A stretch of DNA of 6,672 bases. Source: DATGMB01 sp035293845. GTDB lineage: Bacteria > Acidobacteriota > Terriglobia > Bryobacterales > Bryobacteraceae. Location of the stretch: contig DATGMB010000004.1 in NCBI GenBank assembly GCA_035293845.1, forward strand, positions 1 to 6,672, given 5' to 3'. The translations under genes and the position numbers were made by a program. This document shows positions 6,311 to 6,672 of this stretch, one piece after another. How positions within the stretch are numbered: position 1 is the stretch's first letter; each line of letters begins with the position of its first letter. Below the pieces are notes generated by a model. That model saw nothing but the letters and a program-made list of their open reading frames with translations, did no database searches and had not been told where the DNA came from.

Positions 6311-6344
6311 GTGTCCGGCCGCGCCCTGCCGGCCGAAAGGACAC
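6311..6344 (+). ncRNA. Bulged GC-rich hairpin, possible structured RNA element
   Basis: Seen: GTGTCC (6311-6316) pairs with GGACAC (6339-6344), and directly inside it GGCCG (6317-6321) pairs with CGGCC (6330-6334), giving 11 base pairs with one four-base GAAA bulge and an 8-base loop. It lacks the T-tract of an intrinsic terminator. It could be a structured leader or small RNA, part of the repeat element that follows, or a DNA-level palindrome. No known RNA family was recognised. Confidence 0.25.
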
Positions 6345-6352
6345 CATCGAAT

Positions 6353-6514
6353 TTGGCTTCGTTTCGCAGAACTCCGCTCACAGGCTACGGTGCCGCCACC
6401 GCCATCCCCATATCAGGAATTCACCTGAACTTGGCTTCGTTCCGCAATCGCAACCCGAGCCGTATGCCTCCATCCCCGATCCCCGATCGCCGGACAATTG
6501 GCTTCGTTCCGCAA
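6353..6514. repeat. Three copies of a 17-bp interspersed repeat, TTGGCTTCGTTCCGCAA
   Basis: Copies lie at 6353-6368 (diverged: TTGGCTTCGTTTCGCA), 6431-6447 and 6498-6514 (the last two identical), all in one orientation, with starts 78 and 67 bp apart. Copies 2 and 3 are each preceded by CCATCCCC about 20 bases upstream, so the unit may be longer than the core. Because the spacing is not a multiple of three between copies 2 and 3, the reverse strand reads them in different frames (RNEAK-, GTKPI-like), which argues against a protein repeat. This looks like a member of a dispersed non-coding repeat family; I cannot tell its genome copy number from here. Confidence 0.7.
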
Positions 6515-6555
6515 AGCCCCGCCACCCCTCCCCGCCCGTCGCCCTCCGCTCGCCG

Positions 6556-6563
6556 TATACAAT
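6556..6563 (+). promoter_or_regulatory. -10-like box TATACAAT next to the ABC transporter start
   Basis: TACAAT (6558-6563) matches TATAAT at 5 of 6 positions and stands out from the GC-rich surroundings. The expected +1 (about 6570) is only some 5 bases before the GTG start, and no Shine-Dalgarno lies between them, suggesting leaderless or near-leaderless initiation. A matching -35 box is not evident. Confidence 0.45.
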
Positions 6564-6574
6564 ATTTCCTTACC

Positions 6575-6672
6575 GTGACCCTCCTCTCCGCCGCGGGTAT
6601 CAGCAAAACCTACTCCGGGGTCCGCGCGCTGCGCTCCGTCTCTTTCGACCTTCAGCCCGGCGAAGTTCACGC
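6575..6672 (+). CDS. Sugar-type ABC transporter ATP-binding protein, N-terminus only (RbsA/MglA-like)
   Basis: The first 32 codons of what is probably a tandem-ATPase subunit that powers import of a monosaccharide or similar solute through an inner-membrane permease. Seen: from a GTG start the frame reads (M)TLLSAAGISKTYSGVRAL, then SVSFDLQPGEVHA, which matches the opening beta strands of RbsA/MglA/XylG-type ATPases (GISKxYxGVxALxxVSFxLxxGEVHAL), just before the Walker A motif that would follow beyond the window. The GEVHA ending is more typical of the sugar (CUT2) class than of other ABC ATPases. Start: no ATG lies nearby upstream in frame and a promoter-like box ends 12 bases before the GTG, so GTG 6575 is favoured, without a Shine-Dalgarno. 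Walker motifs, length and partner genes are not visible. Confidence 0.8.
   Translation, partial: MTLLSAAGISKTYSGVRALRSVSFDLQPGEVH

Larger units (their letters stand above)
6201..6574. other. 374-bp non-coding region with a hairpin and a repeat cluster
   Basis: No credible gene on either strand. Downstream of the TIGR03435 stop there is a small hairpin CACTT-ACA-AAGTG (6238-6250) without a T-tract, an extended -10-like TGCTATCGT (6277-6285), a bulged GC hairpin (6311-6344), three copies of a 17-bp repeat (6353-6514), and a tandem CCCCGAT pair (6474-6487). The right end carries the promoter-like box of the ABC transporter gene. Confidence 0.6.

Noticed and set aside
6413..6670. Minus-strand frames of 61-85 codons over the repeat cluster
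   Set aside because: They arise from the 17-bp repeat read in different frames and run into the antisense of the ABC transporter start; no ribosome binding site or domain supports them.

Overview
The window is a GC-rich stretch of bacterial DNA that most likely comes from an Acidobacteriota of the Solibacter/Bryobacter type. Two genes point there. One is a free-standing TIGR03435 (DUF3738) protein, a family strongly expanded in that group. The other is a very large Oar-like TonB-dependent receptor with an N-terminal carboxypeptidase-regulatory-like domain and the characteristic barrel motifs PRFGFAYDL and VLRGGVGIFYDR. The assignment is an inference from protein families; there is no rRNA in the window.

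Layout, left to right. (1) The window opens inside a TetR-family regulator on the minus strand (1-305, C-terminal part off the edge). (2) A 134 to 164 bp divergent intergenic region follows, with repeated ATGAACA half-sites and a perfect TGAACA-N3-TGTTCA palindrome. (3) A thioredoxin-fold peroxiredoxin-like gene with a CPVC redox motif lies on the plus strand (about 440-1051); it pairs naturally with the TetR gene as regulator and target. (4) After a 58 bp convergent gap comes a 1233-residue TonB-dependent receptor on the minus strand (1110-4811), with a signal peptide and a strong Shine-Dalgarno. (5) A 618 bp divergent gap (4812-5429) carries a LacI/GalR-like palindrome, small hairpins and one 22-codon ORF behind a perfect AGGAGG. 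(6) The TIGR03435 secreted protein is on the plus strand (5430-6200). (7) A 374 bp non-coding region (6201-6574) holds a bulged GC hairpin and three copies of a 17 bp repeat (TTGGCTTCGTTCCGCAA). (8) The first 32 codons of a sugar-type ABC transporter ATPase (RbsA/MglA-like) start at a GTG at 6575 and run off the right edge.

How the parts may work together: the TetR/peroxiredoxin pair looks like a small self-contained redox or detoxification unit. The outer-membrane receptor, the exported TIGR03435 protein and the sugar ABC transporter could all serve envelope uptake, and the LacI-like site before the receptor fits carbohydrate control, but they are not one operon (opposite strands, long gaps) and a shared role is inference. 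No complete mobile element, CRISPR array, tRNA or rRNA was seen. The least explained parts are the 17 bp repeat family with its neighbouring hairpin, and the two genes whose -10-like boxes sit almost on top of SD-less start codons.
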